A DNA stretch of 8,029 nucleotides from an uncultured Shinella sp. (GTDB lineage: Bacteria; Pseudomonadota; Alphaproteobacteria; Rhizobiales; Rhizobiaceae): positions 1 to 8,029 of the forward strand of contig CAMLOC010000127.1 in NCBI GenBank assembly GCA_946481465.1, read 5' to 3'. Of the stretch, positions 1-6,170 are shown piece by piece. How positions within the stretch are numbered: position 1 is the first letter of the stretch; every line of letters begins with the position of its first letter. The notes under the pieces are model-generated. The model saw nothing but the letters and a program-made list of their open reading frames with translations. It did not search any database and was not told the DNA's origin. The translations under genes and the position numbers were made by a program.

Positions 1-497
1 TTGCCCATGCGGCTGTGGGTCACCATCAGCTCCAGCCCGACGAAGACGAGCAGGCAGACGACAAGGATGATGATGCGCTGCTCGGCAAGCGAGAAGCCGA
101 GGATGGAGACGGGCTCGATATAGCCGCCGGAGAAGAACTTGTAGCCGCCGCCGAAGACGAGAATGACGGTGTTCTGCAGCACGAGCGCGATGCCGAGCGT
201 GGCGAGCACCCCGGATTCCGCCGGGGCGCCGACCATGCGGCGCATCACGAGCTGCCCCACCACATAGGCGACGACGATGGTGGACAGCACCCCCACCACG
301 ATCGAAGCCTCGTAGGACAGGCCGAGATAGTCGATGGCGAACCAGGCCCCGAAGGTGCCGAGCATGTAATATTCGCCATGGGCGAAGTTGATCGCCCGGA
401 GCACGCCGAAGATCATCGTCATGCCGACCGCGACGATCGCATAGACCGACCCCGTGACGATGCCGTTGACGATCTGCTCGATGAATGCCGAGATCAT
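1..497 (-). CDS. livH: LivH-like branched-chain amino acid type ABC permease (3' end cut by window edge)
   Basis: Inner-membrane permease of a HAAT-family ABC importer; it would pair with a LivM-type permease and receive substrate from the binding protein encoded just upstream. The first 165 residues are visible. They begin MISAFIEQIVNGIVTGSVYA and carry the LivH-typical INFAHGE segment at residues 36-42, followed by long hydrophobic stretches consistent with membrane helices. The full family length is about 290 residues, so a little over half is present, and it ends at the window edge rather than at a stop. A strong Shine-Dalgarno (GGGAGG, about 7 bases before the ATG) supports the start. 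It lies 20 bases downstream of the binding-protein stop, so the two are almost certainly co-transcribed. The substrate cannot be told from this fragment; leucine/isoleucine/valine is the family default, but relatives carry urea, amides or aromatic acids. Confidence 0.9.
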   Translation of the reverse strand, partial: MISAFIEQIVNGIVTGSVYAIVAVGMTMIFGVLRAINFAHGEYYMLGTFGAWFAIDYLGLSYEASIVVGVLSTIVVAYVVGQLVMRRMVGAPAESGVLATLGIALVLQNTVILVFGGGYKFFSGGYIEPVSILGFSLAEQRIIILVVCLLVFVGLELMVTHSRMG

Positions 498-517
498 GGC
501 CTGTCCTCCCGACCGGC

Positions 518-1723
518 TCAGTTTGCGGGATACTGGATTTCCGCCGTATAGGCACCCTTGATGCTCGGCTTGCCGTTTTCGATCTGCAAGAGGATCATCG
601 GCAGGCGTGCCTGGTTGTGGTCGTCGAAGGTGACCTCGCCGACGGGGCTCTTGTACTTGATCTTCGACAGCGCCGCGCGCACCGCCTCGCGGTCGATGCT
701 GCCGGCCTCGCGCACCGCGGCGGCGAGCAGGTTTACCGTGTCCCAGTGCACATAGGCGTGGTTGTTCGGCGCTTCGTTGTAGGTCGTCGTGAACTTTTCC
801 ACGAAGGCCTTGCTTTCCGGCGAATCCCAGGCGGGCAGCCAGGCGGCGGCCACGACCGCACCTTCGAGCGCCGTCGGCGCGGAGGCGATGGTCTTTTCCG
901 TGTTGAACTCGCCGTTGCCGATCAGCGTCACCTTGCCGGCAAGGCCGAGCTCGACCATCTGGCGCGCGACGATCGGCGTCGTGTCGGCAAGGCCGTACAT
1001 GATGATCGCCTCGGCCCCGCCGTCGCGGATCTTGGCCAGCACGCTGCGGAAATCGACCTCGCCTTCCTTGTAATAGTCCTCCGAGAGGATCTCGCCCTTG
1101 AAGTCGGGGAGGTATTTCTTGGTGAACTCGATCGCCGAGCGGCCGTAGTCGCTATCGACCGAGAGGACGGCGAACTTGGTGAAGCCGCGCTGCTCGGCGG
1201 CGTATTTCGCCACGATGAGGGCGCGGTTCTCGTCGGTCGGATAGTTGCGGTAGGTCCACTTGAAGCCGCCGACGCCGGCGCCGTAGGTGATCTTCGGGTT
1301 GGAGGAGGCGGCGTTCAGGAGCAGCACGCCGGCATCTTCGGCGACCGGCTGCATGGCGAGCGTCACGGAGCTGGAGACGTCGCCGATGACGAAGTCCACC
1401 GCGTCCTGGTCGATCAGGCGGCGGGTGGCCGAGACGCCTTCGACGGGCGTGCCCTGGCTGTCGGCGTTGTAGAGCTCGATCTTGTGGCCGTCGACGCCGC
1501 CGGCCTCGTTGATCGCGCTCACCGCCAGCTCCGCGCCGTGCATGGAGAAGGCGCCGTAGCGCGCGTTCGGGCCGCTCATCGGCGCCACGATGCCGAGCTT
1601 GATCGGCGCCTCGTCGGCCTTCGCCTCGCCGGCAAGGCCCGGCGCAAGGCCCGTCGCAAGGGCGGTAAGCGACAGGATCGCGGTCGAGAGGCAAAGCGTC
1701 CTGCGGGTAAGCGTCTGTGTCAT
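518..1723 (-). CDS. HAAT-family periplasmic amino acid/amide-binding protein (LivK/LivJ-like)
   Basis: Periplasmic receptor of a branched-chain amino acid type ABC importer, 401 residues, the usual size of the type I (Peripla_BP_6) family. The first 36 residues form a signal peptide: basic TRRT, a hydrophobic core, then AKA before the likely cut ahead of Asp37. The double arginine resembles a Tat signal but lacks the full motif, so Sec export is more likely. The mature part opens with IKLGIVAPMSGPNARYG, and has GDVSSSVTLA near 114-123 and NAASSNP near 137-143, the segments that surround the bound ligand in this family. The ATG at 1723 is chosen because AGGAG lies 8 bases before it and the signal peptide starts there; the frame is open up to 1855, but that extension has no ribosome site and would bury the signal peptide. 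It is the first gene of the operon leading into the livH-like gene. The true substrate is unknown. Confidence 0.9.
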   Translation of the reverse strand: MTQTLTRRTLCLSTAILSLTALATGLAPGLAGEAKADEAPIKLGIVAPMSGPNARYGAFSMHGAELAVSAINEAGGVDGHKIELYNADSQGTPVEGVSATRRLIDQDAVDFVIGDVSSSVTLAMQPVAEDAGVLLLNAASSNPKITYGAGVGGFKWTYRNYPTDENRALIVAKYAAEQRGFTKFAVLSVDSDYGRSAIEFTKKYLPDFKGEILSEDYYKEGEVDFRSVLAKIRDGGAEAIIMYGLADTTPIVARQMVELGLAGKVTLIGNGEFNTEKTIASAPTALEGAVVAAAWLPAWDSPESKAFVEKFTTTYNEAPNNHAYVHWDTVNLLAAAVREAGSIDREAVRAALSKIKYKSPVGEVTFDDHNQARLPMILLQIENGKPSIKGAYTAEIQYPAN

Positions 1724-2011
1724 GTTCCCACTCCTGGTTCGGAAATCGTCGCCCGGCCCATACCGCGCGATCAAAGGCCGTCTCCCGGCTCTTCTTGGCC
1801 GGCCCGTCGCCGACTTCGCCCACAGTAGGGTCATGCACGGCGCGTTGGCCAACACAACTCCATTCTGCCGCCATAGCGTTTCGCGATAGCAAAATACGAT
1901 GGTGCGGCCGTCGCGGCGCGCTATGCAAATAGAGCATGCCTAAGCTGCAAGCATATGCATGTTCGAAAGGCGGCAGATCGCCTATATATTGTTCAACAAA
2001 AGGAGTTGATC
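1724..2011. promoter_or_regulatory. Divergent intergenic control region (liv-type operon / DUF1127 gene)
   Basis: This 288-base gap separates two divergent genes and must hold both promoters. The half near the binding-protein gene (about 1724-1860) is GC-rich and shows nothing clear beyond its ribosome site. The half near the DUF1127 gene is AT-richer and full of short symmetric elements. These are GCCATAGC and GCGATAGC as a 13-bp-spaced direct repeat (1870-1877, 1883-1890), ATGC-N7-GCAT (1923-1937, also fitting the loose LysR-type T-N11-A pattern), GCATATGC (1951-1958) and TTCGAA (1962-1967). I could not pick out a convincing promoter for the leftward operon. No open reading frame here has a credible start. 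Confidence 0.5.
1962..1999 (+). promoter_or_regulatory. Candidate promoter of the DUF1127 gene
   Basis: A possible -35 (TTCGAA, 1962-1967) is followed after 17 bases by a good -10 (TATATT, 1985-1990). Transcription would start near 1997, giving a very short leader before the AGGAG at 2001-2005. The -35 matches the consensus poorly (TT, then a central mismatch), so the promoter may need an activator or a different sigma factor. An 11-bp palindrome, TTGTT-C-AACAA (1989-1999), overlaps the expected start point and could be an operator. The assignment is by pattern only. Confidence 0.35.
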
Positions 2012-2155
2012 ATGAACGTCTTCGCAAAGCTCAAGAAATATGCCGCCGACCGCCGCGCCGTCCGTGAACTCGGTGCCCTCGACGACCGCACACTTCAGGA
2101 CCTCGGCATCTCGCGCTCCCATATCCGTTCGGCCGTCGCCGGCGCCGGTCGCTGA
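2012..2155 (+). CDS. DUF1127 small protein, 47 residues
   Basis: Small basic protein of the DUF1127 (YjiS-like) family, very common in Rhizobiaceae and usually present in several copies. The diagnostic block runs from about residue 14 to 38: RRAVRELGALDDRTLQDLGI followed by SRSHI, which fits the family pattern of RELxxLdDrxLxDiGisRxxI. The N-terminus is lysine-rich (residues 7-9). Family members in alphaproteobacteria have been linked to RNA metabolism, stress and carbon/phosphate responses (for example CcaF1 of Rhodobacter and the Agrobacterium DUF1127 proteins); whether this copy does the same is inference. AGGAG lies 6 bases before the ATG. It is the only plus-strand gene here, is monocistronic, and ends about 40 bases before a hairpin terminator, consistent with an independently regulated short transcript. 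Confidence 0.9.
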   Translation: MNVFAKLKKYAADRRAVRELGALDDRTLQDLGISRSHIRSAVAGAGR

Positions 2156-2188
2156 GACCGACGGAGCCAAAGCGGCCCCCTGCCCAAG

Positions 2189-2225
2189 AAAAAAGCGCAG
2201 AAGCGATCGCTCCTGCGCTATTTTT
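2189..2225. terminator. Bidirectional rho-independent terminator
   Basis: Arms AGCGCAG (2194-2200) and CTGCGCT (2213-2219) pair perfectly. After one A/C mismatch the stem continues with AGC/GCT around a GATC loop. On the plus strand the stem is followed by TTTTT after one A (2221-2225). On the minus strand the A-run at 2189-2194 becomes a T-run after the stem. It lies between the convergent 3' ends of the DUF1127 gene and the ATPase gene, so it should end both transcripts. A second small hairpin (GGGCT 2256-2260 with AGCCC 2266-2270) overlaps the ATPase stop codon and has no T-run. Confidence 0.88.
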
Positions 2226-2269
2226 CTGTCCGGCCGCCCCTCGCCGCCCTGGATGGGGCTTATCGAGCC

Positions 2270-3367
2270 CTACGGTCGAACTCTCGACACCGAGAGACCT
2301 GTCGCCCGATCGAATAGATGCAGGTTTTCCTCGCGAACCGAGAAGGCCATCGTCGCGCCCCGCTGCGGCCGGTCCGTCGCCGGCACGAGCGCGCCGATCT
2401 CCTTGTCGCCGACGCGGAAGGAAACCAGGGCGTTGTCGCCATGGAACTCGATGAGATCGGCAACGCCGCGCAGCCAATTCTCCCGTTCCTCCGGGTTCCC
2501 GCCGGAAAATAGCGACGAGGGCCGCACGCCAAGCGTAAGGGCTTGCCCCTCCTGGATATCGAACCGCTCGCGGCTGACCCTGAAGCGCTGACCATGCCCT
2601 TCAAGCAGGAAGGCCCGGCCGTCGGCATGTGCCGTGACATCGAGGAAATTCATGTTGGGCGTGCCGATAAAGCCGGCCACGAAGACCGTGCGGGGTCGCT
2701 CGTAGATTTCCGCCGGCGTGCCGACCTGCTCGATCGCGCCGCCCTTCATCAGCACGATGCGATCGGCCAGCGTCATGGCCTCGAGCTGGTCGTGCGTGAC
2801 ATAGATGGTGGTGGTCTTGAGGCTCTGGTGCAGGCGGGCGATCTCGACGCGCATATGGTTGCGCAGCTTGGCATCGAGGTTGGAGAGCGGCTCATCGAAC
2901 AGGAAGACGCGCGGCGTCTTGATCATCGCGCGGGCGATCGCCACGCGCTGCTGCTGGCCGCCGGAAAGTTCCGTCGGCCTGCGGGCAAGATAGGGCTCCA
3001 GCCCGAGCGTGCCGGCGACGACCTTGATGCGGCTGTCGATCTCCGCCTTGTCGACCTTCATGCGTTTCAGGCCGAAGGCGATGTTGTCGTAGATCGTCAT
3101 GTGCGGATAGAGCGCATAGTTCTGGAAGACCATCGCCACGCCGCGGTCGCGCGGTTCCAGGTCGTTGACGGTGCGCCCGGCAATCGAGACCTTTCCGCCG
3201 GAAATGTCCTCCAGCCCCGCGATCATGCGCAGGAGCGTCGATTTCCCGCAGCCGGAAGGGCCGAGGAAGACCACGAATTCATGGTCTTCGATCTCAAGGT
3301 TGAAGTCCTTGATGACGGTGACGGCGCCATAGGCCTTGTCGACATGGGAGCAGACGATGTTGGCCAT
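2270..3367 (-). CDS. Sugar ABC transporter ATPase, MalK/UgpC type
   Basis: Cytoplasmic nucleotide-binding subunit that powers the adjacent CUT1-type importer; 365 residues, normal for the family. All ATPase motifs are intact: Walker [10 protein letters not shown] (36-44), Q-loop Gln82 in [11 protein letters not shown], signature LSGGQQQ (134-140), Walker B VFLFDEP (154-160, Asp158 and Glu159), D-loop SNLDAK just after it, and switch His192. From about residue 240 there is the MalK-like regulatory/TOBE region (NMNFLDV, then LGVRPSSL), as expected for an ATPase serving MalF/MalG-like permeases. The ATG is 2 bases after the dehydrogenase stop, and its ribosome site (AGGAGGAG) lies inside the last codons of that gene, so translation is coupled. 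This is the last gene of the operon; the bidirectional terminator follows about 45 bases later. Many such genes are labelled ugpC by similarity, but nothing ties this one to glycerol-3-phosphate. Confidence 0.93.
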   Translation of the reverse strand: MANIVCSHVDKAYGAVTVIKDFNLEIEDHEFVVFLGPSGCGKSTLLRMIAGLEDISGGKVSIAGRTVNDLEPRDRGVAMVFQNYALYPHMTIYDNIAFGLKRMKVDKAEIDSRIKVVAGTLGLEPYLARRPTELSGGQQQRVAIARAMIKTPRVFLFDEPLSNLDAKLRNHMRVEIARLHQSLKTTTIYVTHDQLEAMTLADRIVLMKGGAIEQVGTPAEIYERPRTVFVAGFIGTPNMNFLDVTAHADGRAFLLEGHGQRFRVSRERFDIQEGQALTLGVRPSSLFSGGNPEERENWLRGVADLIEFHGDNALVSFRVGDKEIGALVPATDRPQRGATMAFSVREENLHLFDRATGLSVSRVRP

Positions 3368-3369
3368 GC

Positions 3370-4413
3370 TCAGTTCTCCTCCTGCATGCGGATCTGCAGC
3401 TTCACGTCGGTCGGGCGCGCCTCCACCGCGCGGTCGAAGGCGGCGATACTGTCCTTGAAGGCATAGGTGCCGGTGATCAGCGGCTTCAGGTCGACCTTGC
3501 CGGAGGCGATGAGTGCGAGCGCGCGGTCGAAGACATTGGCGTAGCGGAACACCGTCTCGATGCGCACCTCCTTGGAGATCGCCCCGGGAACATCGAAACG
3601 CACGGCATCGACGGGCAGGCCGACGAGCACGACTGCCCCGCCCGGCCGCACGAGATCGAACAGGCCGTCAAACGCCTTCGCGCTGCCGCTTGCCTCGAAC
3701 ACCACGTCGACGCCCCAGCCGCCGGTGGCCGTCGCGACGGCGGCGTCGAAGGTGGTTTGCCTGAGGTTGACCGCCTCGATGCCCGGATAGGCGGCGGCGA
3801 TCGCCAGCTTCTCGGCGGAAAAGTCCGAGATGAGCACCCGGCTGCAGCCGCCGGCAAGCGCCGCCAGCGCCACCATGATGCCGATCGGCCCGGCACCGAC
3901 GACAGCGGCCACATCGCCCGGCACGATGCGGGCGCGGGTGGCGGCCTGCATGCCGATGGCGAAGGGCTCGACCATCGCGCCCTCGGCGAAGGAGACGGCA
4001 TCGGGCAGGCGGTAGGTGAAGGCGGCGGGATGCACGGCATAGGGCGCAAGGATGCCGTGCACCGGCGGCGTCGCCCAGAAGCGCACGGCGGGATCGACAT
4101 TGTAGAGGCCGAGTTTCGAGGCCCGCGAGGAAAGGTCCGGAACACCGGGCTCCATGCACACGCGGTCGCCGACCGACAGCGAGCGGACATTCTGGCCGAT
4201 CTCGACGACCGTGCCGGCCGCCTCATGGCCGAGCACCATGGGCGCGCGCAGCACATAGGGGCCGATGGCGCCGTGGGTGTAGTAGTGCACGTCGCTGCCG
4301 CAGACGCCGACCGTGTGGATGGCGATCCTGACATCATCGGGACCGACGGGGAGCGGAAGGTCGATGTCGCGAAGGGCAAGCACGCCCTTTTCTTCGAGAA
4401 CCAAGGCTTGCAT
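3370..4413 (-). CDS. Zinc-type medium-chain polyol dehydrogenase (xylitol/sorbitol dehydrogenase-like)
   Basis: Cytoplasmic NAD-linked dehydrogenase expected to oxidise a polyol to a ketose, for example xylitol to D-xylulose or sorbitol to fructose. Length is 347 residues, normal for the group. The GroES-like half has the catalytic zinc ligands Cys38 (VGVCGSD), His63-Glu64 (LGHEAAG) and Glu149 (MVEPFAIG). The Rossmann half has GAGPIG (173-178) with Asp197 closing the second strand, which favours NAD over NADP. The four structural-zinc cysteines of many relatives are absent: after EPG (88-90) the loop reads [15 protein letters not shown]. Animal sorbitol dehydrogenase also lacks this site. I chose the ATG at 4413 because it matches the usual family start and has AGGA 9 bases upstream. 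An in-frame ATG at 4431 adds six residues and overlaps the permease stop as TGATG, so it is a real alternative. Placement inside the transporter operon suggests it acts on the imported compound; the exact polyol is not determined. Confidence 0.9.
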   Translation of the reverse strand: MQALVLEEKGVLALRDIDLPLPVGPDDVRIAIHTVGVCGSDVHYYTHGAIGPYVLRAPMVLGHEAAGTVVEIGQNVRSLSVGDRVCMEPGVPDLSSRASKLGLYNVDPAVRFWATPPVHGILAPYAVHPAAFTYRLPDAVSFAEGAMVEPFAIGMQAATRARIVPGDVAAVVGAGPIGIMVALAALAGGCSRVLISDFSAEKLAIAAAYPGIEAVNLRQTTFDAAVATATGGWGVDVVFEASGSAKAFDGLFDLVRPGGAVVLVGLPVDAVRFDVPGAISKEVRIETVFRYANVFDRALALIASGKVDLKPLITGTYAFKDSIAAFDRAVEARPTDVKLQIRMQEEN

Positions 4414-4430
4414 GGAGATATGTCCTGTCA

Positions 4431-5243
4431 TCAATTGCTCTTGCGCCGGAACGCATTGTTGAGGAGGCCGCTCAGGATGCCGATGAGCAGGAGCGGCGGA
4501 ATGGAGAGCAGCACGACCGAGGCATTGAGGATGCCCCAGGGCACATCGCGGCCGAGCTGGGTGAGTTCCGAGGCGACGATGGGCAGCGTCTTGGCATCCG
4601 AGGTCGTCAGCATCAGCGCGATCAGGAACTCGTTCCAGACCAGCACGAAGGCGAAGGCGACGGCCCCGATGAGCGAGCGTGAGGCGACCGGCAGGGCGAT
4701 GAGCAGGAAGACCGCATAGGGGCCGTAGCCATCGACGCGCGCGGCTTCCTCGACCTCCTTGGGCACCCGCGCGAAAGCCGGCACGCCGAGCCAGATGACG
4801 GTCGCGAGCGTCAGGAGCGTATAGGTGGCGATCAGCGCCGTCAGCGTGTCGTAGAAGCCGAGATCGAGCCAGATCACCATGAGCGGGATCGCCACGGCGA
4901 CCGGCGGCAAGAAGCGCAGCGACAGCACGAAGAACTGGATGTCGGCCGACCACCGGTTCGGATAGCGGGCAATCGCATAGGCGGCCGGCAGGCCGAGCAG
5001 TGCGCCGATCAGCACCGAACCGCCGGCGGCGAGCAGCGAGTTGACAAGGCCCGCCGCGACGCTTTCCCGGCCGAGCACATAGGCGAAGTTGTCGAGCGTC
5101 GGCGTGAAGATGAAGAGCGGCGTCGGCGTGACGATGTCGACGCGGTTTTTGAAGGCGTTGATCGCCGTCCAGACCATCGGGAAGACGGCGGAGAAGGCCA
5201 TGAGATAGAGCACGGATTTGCCGAGGATGCGGGAGACGGTCAT
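4431..5243 (-). CDS. Sugar ABC transporter permease 2 (MalG-like, CUT1)
   Basis: Inner-membrane permease, 270 residues. It has an N-terminal membrane segment (about 10-30) followed by a periplasmic stretch with the MalG-typical [11 protein letters not shown] (48-57), and further hydrophobic segments near 65-90, 103-127, 135-155, 177-210 and 240-262. The EAA loop that docks on the ATPase reads [15 protein letters not shown] (165-179) with the conserved Asp171-Gly172, continuing to ALP. The start overlaps the stop of permease 1 by 4 bases (ATGA), a standard translational-coupling arrangement, and the stop touches the next gene. It forms the heterodimeric channel with permease 1. The C-terminus is basic (FRRKSN). 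Confidence 0.93.
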   Translation of the reverse strand: MTVSRILGKSVLYLMAFSAVFPMVWTAINAFKNRVDIVTPTPLFIFTPTLDNFAYVLGRESVAAGLVNSLLAAGGSVLIGALLGLPAAYAIARYPNRWSADIQFFVLSLRFLPPVAVAIPLMVIWLDLGFYDTLTALIATYTLLTLATVIWLGVPAFARVPKEVEEAARVDGYGPYAVFLLIALPVASRSLIGAVAFAFVLVWNEFLIALMLTTSDAKTLPIVASELTQLGRDVPWGILNASVVLLSIPPLLLIGILSGLLNNAFRRKSN

Positions 5244-6103
5244 GGCTTCACCCTCTTCCAGATCACCGTGAAGATGACGGTCGTCGCCAGCATCATCAGC
5301 ACCGCCATGCCGGAGGCGTAGGAGATGCGGCCGGATTCGATGAAGCCCTGCGAGAAGGCGTACATGTCGAGCGTTTCCGTCGCGATGCCGGGGCCGCCGC
5401 GGGTCATGACATAGATGAGATCGAAGGCGCGCAGCGACTCGATCATCTTGATGAAGGTGAGCGAGATGAGCGGCGCCTTCAGCATGGGAAGCGCGACATA
5501 GGCGTAGATTTCCCAGGGGCGCGCATGATCGAGACGCGCGGCCTCGAAGGGCTGCGGCGGCAGGGTTTCCAGGAGCTTCAGCACGATGACGGCGAAGAAC
5601 AGGCCCCATTGCCAGACATCGACGAGCGCCACCGTCATCAGCGCCGTCGCCGGGTTCGAGAGCAGGTCGAGCGGCTGGCCGGTGATCGCCTTGTAGGGAT
5701 AGGTGACGATGCCGTAGAGCGGGTGGAAGGCGAATTTCCAGACGAAGGCCGCCGAGACGCGCGGCAGGATGACCGGCACCAGGAAGATCAGCGTCAGCAC
5801 CGCCCGCTGGCGCGCCGAGGCGAATTCGAAGAGCAGGATGCCGAGCACGACGGCAACGAGAAGCGTCAGCGTGACGGTGACGAGTTCCCAGGTGAGCGAC
5901 ACGCCGACCGCATTGATGAAACGGCGATCCGAGAAGAGATCGATATAGTTGGCAAGGCCGACGAAGCTGCCGTCGGGACGGCTGAGCTCGCGGTTGCGGA
6001 AGGAAATGTAGACGGCATAGGCCGTCGGCACGAAGGCGAGGACCGCGAGGATGAGAAGCGGTGGCGCCAGGAAGACGGCAGGCAGGCGGGTTCTTGGTGT
6101 CAT
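5240..6103 (-). CDS. Sugar ABC transporter permease 1 (MalF-like, CUT1)
   Basis: Inner-membrane permease, 287 residues, the partner of permease 2. The N-terminal helix (about 8-33) is followed by SFRNREL and [10 protein letters not shown], typical of the family, with further hydrophobic segments near 70-93, 101-120, 152-178, 208-225 and 263-283. Near the C-terminus is TRGGPG (234-239), a strongly conserved MalF-family motif. The EAA loop reads [15 protein letters not shown] (186-200): the Asp192 is kept but the usual following glycine is His193. I chose the ATG at 6103 because AGGA lies 7 bases upstream and the protein begins at the expected place; the frame remains open to 6226, but that extension runs into the binding-protein gene and lacks a ribosome site. 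It follows the binding-protein gene after a 67-base gap containing a hairpin. Confidence 0.93.
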   Translation of the reverse strand: MTPRTRLPAVFLAPPLLILAVLAFVPTAYAVYISFRNRELSRPDGSFVGLANYIDLFSDRRFINAVGVSLTWELVTVTLTLLVAVVLGILLFEFASARQRAVLTLIFLVPVILPRVSAAFVWKFAFHPLYGIVTYPYKAITGQPLDLLSNPATALMTVALVDVWQWGLFFAVIVLKLLETLPPQPFEAARLDHARPWEIYAYVALPMLKAPLISLTFIKMIESLRAFDLIYVMTRGGPGIATETLDMYAFSQGFIESGRISYASGMAVLMMLATTVIFTVIWKRVKP

Positions 6104-6120
6104 GGATCTTTCCTCGGGAT

Positions 6121-6160
6121 CGCGCGGCCGCCGCCTCGGGAGTGCGGTGGCGGCCACGCG
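6121..6160 (-). other. Intercistronic hairpin between binding-protein and permease genes
   Basis: In minus-strand RNA, bases 6160-6149 (CGCGUGGCCGCC) pair with 6132-6121 (GGCGGCCGCGCG) over 12 positions with one G-U wobble, around a 16-base loop. On the opposite strand the same position would be an A-C mismatch, which fits a role in this transcript. No T-run follows, so it is not a classical terminator. Such structures after the binding-protein gene are known in other ABC operons (malE-malF) to protect the upstream message and so give more binding protein than permease; that role here is inferred. Confidence 0.6.
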
Positions 6161-6170
6161 GCTCAAAGGC

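Noticed and set aside
485..1828. Long plus-strand open frame (447 residues) opposite the HAAT binding-protein gene
   Set aside because: It is antisense to a full, well-recognised gene and has no ribosome site or domain. Its repetitive Asp/Arg/Ala/Val composition is typical of a frame opposite a GC-rich coding sequence.
1724..1855. N-terminal extension of the HAAT binding protein to 1855
   Set aside because: It would place 44 polar residues ahead of a clear signal peptide, and the ATG at 1723 has its own AGGAG.
2543..3466. Plus-strand open frame (307 residues) opposite the ATPase gene
   Set aside because: It lies opposite an ATPase with every motif intact and is a GC-driven shadow with no recognisable domain.
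3370..4953. Permease-dehydrogenase fusion suggested by a frame open to 4953
   Set aside because: The extra N-terminal part is the permease gene read in the wrong frame and shows no membrane segments. The true dehydrogenase start is at 4413 or 4431.
4431..5609. N-terminally extended permease 2 starting at 5609
   Set aside because: The added 122 residues are an out-of-frame reading of permease 1. The ATGA overlap at 5240-5243 gives the natural start.
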